Shown piece after piece: positions 5,354-6,117 of a stretch of 6,117 nt of DNA. Origin of the DNA: Aquificaceae bacterium. GTDB lineage: Bacteria > Aquificota > Aquificia > Aquificales > Aquificaceae. The position numbers were made by a program, and so were the translations under genes. The notes under the pieces were generated by a model. The model ran no database searches and was not told where the DNA came from. It was given only the letters and a program-made list of their open reading frames with translations. The first letter of the stretch is position 1; the number at the start of each line of letters is the position of its first letter. The DNA lies in NCBI GenBank assembly GCA_025057715.1, contig JANWVD010000057.1, positions 1-6,117 of the forward strand, in the 5' to 3' direction.

Positions 5354-6117
5354 TTATTTACTTAAGAGCTCTTTCATCCTTATTGGTGCTTCGGTTAGAG
5401 GAAGCGATGAATCGTAAATTTCCCCCTTTACCCCGCATTCTAAGAAGGCTTCATAGAGCATCCTCAGACCCTTTTCGGCTTCTGGACCGTTTCTTCTCAC
5501 TACCCATATCCAGTCTTTGTTGAGCTTGCCCTCTTTGTGCAAATCGCGAATCGCGTTGGCAACGCCCTCGCCAAGAGTTACATCAATGCGCGTGTTATTA
5601 GCAGTTCCGCCGCAAACTAAAATGCCCCTAAGCCCCGGCTTTGATAAGATGATTTTTGTAATTTTGTACATCTTTTCCGCAGGCGGGTTTCCGCCTATGT
5701 CTGTAAAGTTTGCGGGCTTTAGACCAACTGCGTAGGCGGTTTCTATCGTGACTGTTGAACCACCGCCGCCAAAGGTCATCATGGCAATATCGCCTTCTAC
5801 TTCTACATAAGAGCCCGCCTTTCCTCTATGGTCATCGCGGTCTATTAAGGATGCTTCGATTTCTCTTTGAGTTGGTGGGCGTTTCATCGCTGTTCTGACG
5901 CCGTAAACTTTGGCAGGTGGGATACTCGCATCGTCGTCTATGCTAACAACCGCGTCAAGCGCGATTACTTTCAGCTTTTCACCTACTTGGCAAATTGCTA
6001 ACGGGTTTATCTCAATAAGCCTTGCCTCAACTTCCCAAAATGCCTTCCAGAGGTTTGCTATAACCTCAGAGAGCTCTCTTAAAAGCCCCATATAGCGCTC
6101 TTCAAGATTTAGCTCAA
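5354..6117 (-). CDS. Succinyl-CoA synthetase beta / ATP-citrate-lyase-type ATP-grasp subunit (5' part cut by window edge)
   Basis: The C-terminal 253 residues of a nucleotide-dependent acyl-CoA synthetase large (beta-like) subunit. The frame is open through the right edge, so the Met at 6091 is internal; family members are about 390-430 residues. Numbering from that Met, IEINPLAI (26-33) and LDAVVSIDDDA (45-55) are the end of the ATP-grasp domain, with Asn29 and Asp46 at the metal-binding positions of E. coli SucC. The ligase domain follows: FGGGGSTVT (107-115), PANFTDIGGNP (126-136), CGGTANNTRID (160-170) and VVRRNGPEAEKGLR (197-210). The GGGGS, GGxANxT and VRRxGPxxxxGL forms resemble ATP-citrate lyase or citryl-CoA synthetase more than standard SucC. 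A role in the (reductive) TCA cycle follows, but the substrate is undecided between succinate, citrate and another acid. The partner alpha subunit is not in the window. Confidence 0.85.
   Translation of the reverse strand, partial: ELNLEERYMGLLRELSEVIANLWKAFWEVEARLIEINPLAICQVGEKLKVIALDAVVSIDDDASIPPAKVYGVRTAMKRPPTQREIEASLIDRDDHRGKAGSYVEVEGDIAMMTFGGGGSTVTIETAYAVGLKPANFTDIGGNPPAEKMYKITKIILSKPGLRGILVCGGTANNTRIDVTLGEGVANAIRDLHKEGKLNKDWIWVVRRNGPEAEKGLRMLYEAFLECGVKGEIYDSSLPLTEAPIRMKELLSK

Noticed and set aside
6089..6091. ATG at 6091 as the true start of the acyl-CoA synthetase subunit
   Set aside because: The frame stays open to the right edge and the visible part begins inside the ATP-grasp domain, so this Met is internal.

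Overview
This is a gene-dense bacterial segment of moderate GC (roughly 40-45% by eye), with nine protein genes and almost no spacer DNA. No RNA gene, mobile element or CRISPR array was seen, and no gene-free stretch exceeds about 85 bases. Several traits suggest a thermophilic, possibly sulfur-metabolising chemolithotroph, for example an Aquificota-like lineage. These are a free-standing 5'-3' exonuclease instead of one fused to DNA polymerase I, two divergent ThiE/TenI-family proteins, an ATP-citrate-lyase-flavoured acyl-CoA synthetase subunit, and a small protein resembling sulfur oxygenase reductase. The lineage is an inference and is not proven by the window.

Left part (1-1273, minus strand): a TenI-like thiazole tautomerase gene is followed by miaA, which runs off the left edge. 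The two are coupled by a TGATG stop/start overlap. A 20-base divergent gap (1274-1293) separates tenI from the plus-strand thiE and appears to hold two overlapping promoters that would give leaderless or nearly leaderless mRNAs.

Middle part (1294-3174, plus strand): thiE overlaps the exonuclease gene by 23 bases, and a PTPS/QueD-family gene follows 9 bases later. The unit ends in a GAAA-loop hairpin at 3150-3169, which sits between convergent genes and may serve both strands.

Right part (6117-3175, minus strand): a partial succinyl-CoA synthetase/ATP-citrate-lyase-type subunit enters from the right edge. It is followed by a DksA/TraR-like zinc-finger gene with a strong ribosome binding site, which overlaps an iron-type alcohol dehydrogenase gene by ATGA. 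After an 83-base spacer with a promoter-like region and an inverted repeat comes a monocistronic small gene. Its protein looks like one half of a sulfur oxygenase reductase and keeps a His-x3-His + Glu iron-site pattern.

Functionally, TenI and ThiE are neighbouring steps in thiamine phosphate assembly, and MiaA modifies tRNA. The PTPS protein belongs to pterin/queuosine chemistry but has non-canonical catalytic residues. The most unusual items are the minimal SOR-like protein, the exonuclease with a terminal sliding-clamp-like motif, the altered PTPS, and the tiny divergent promoter region.
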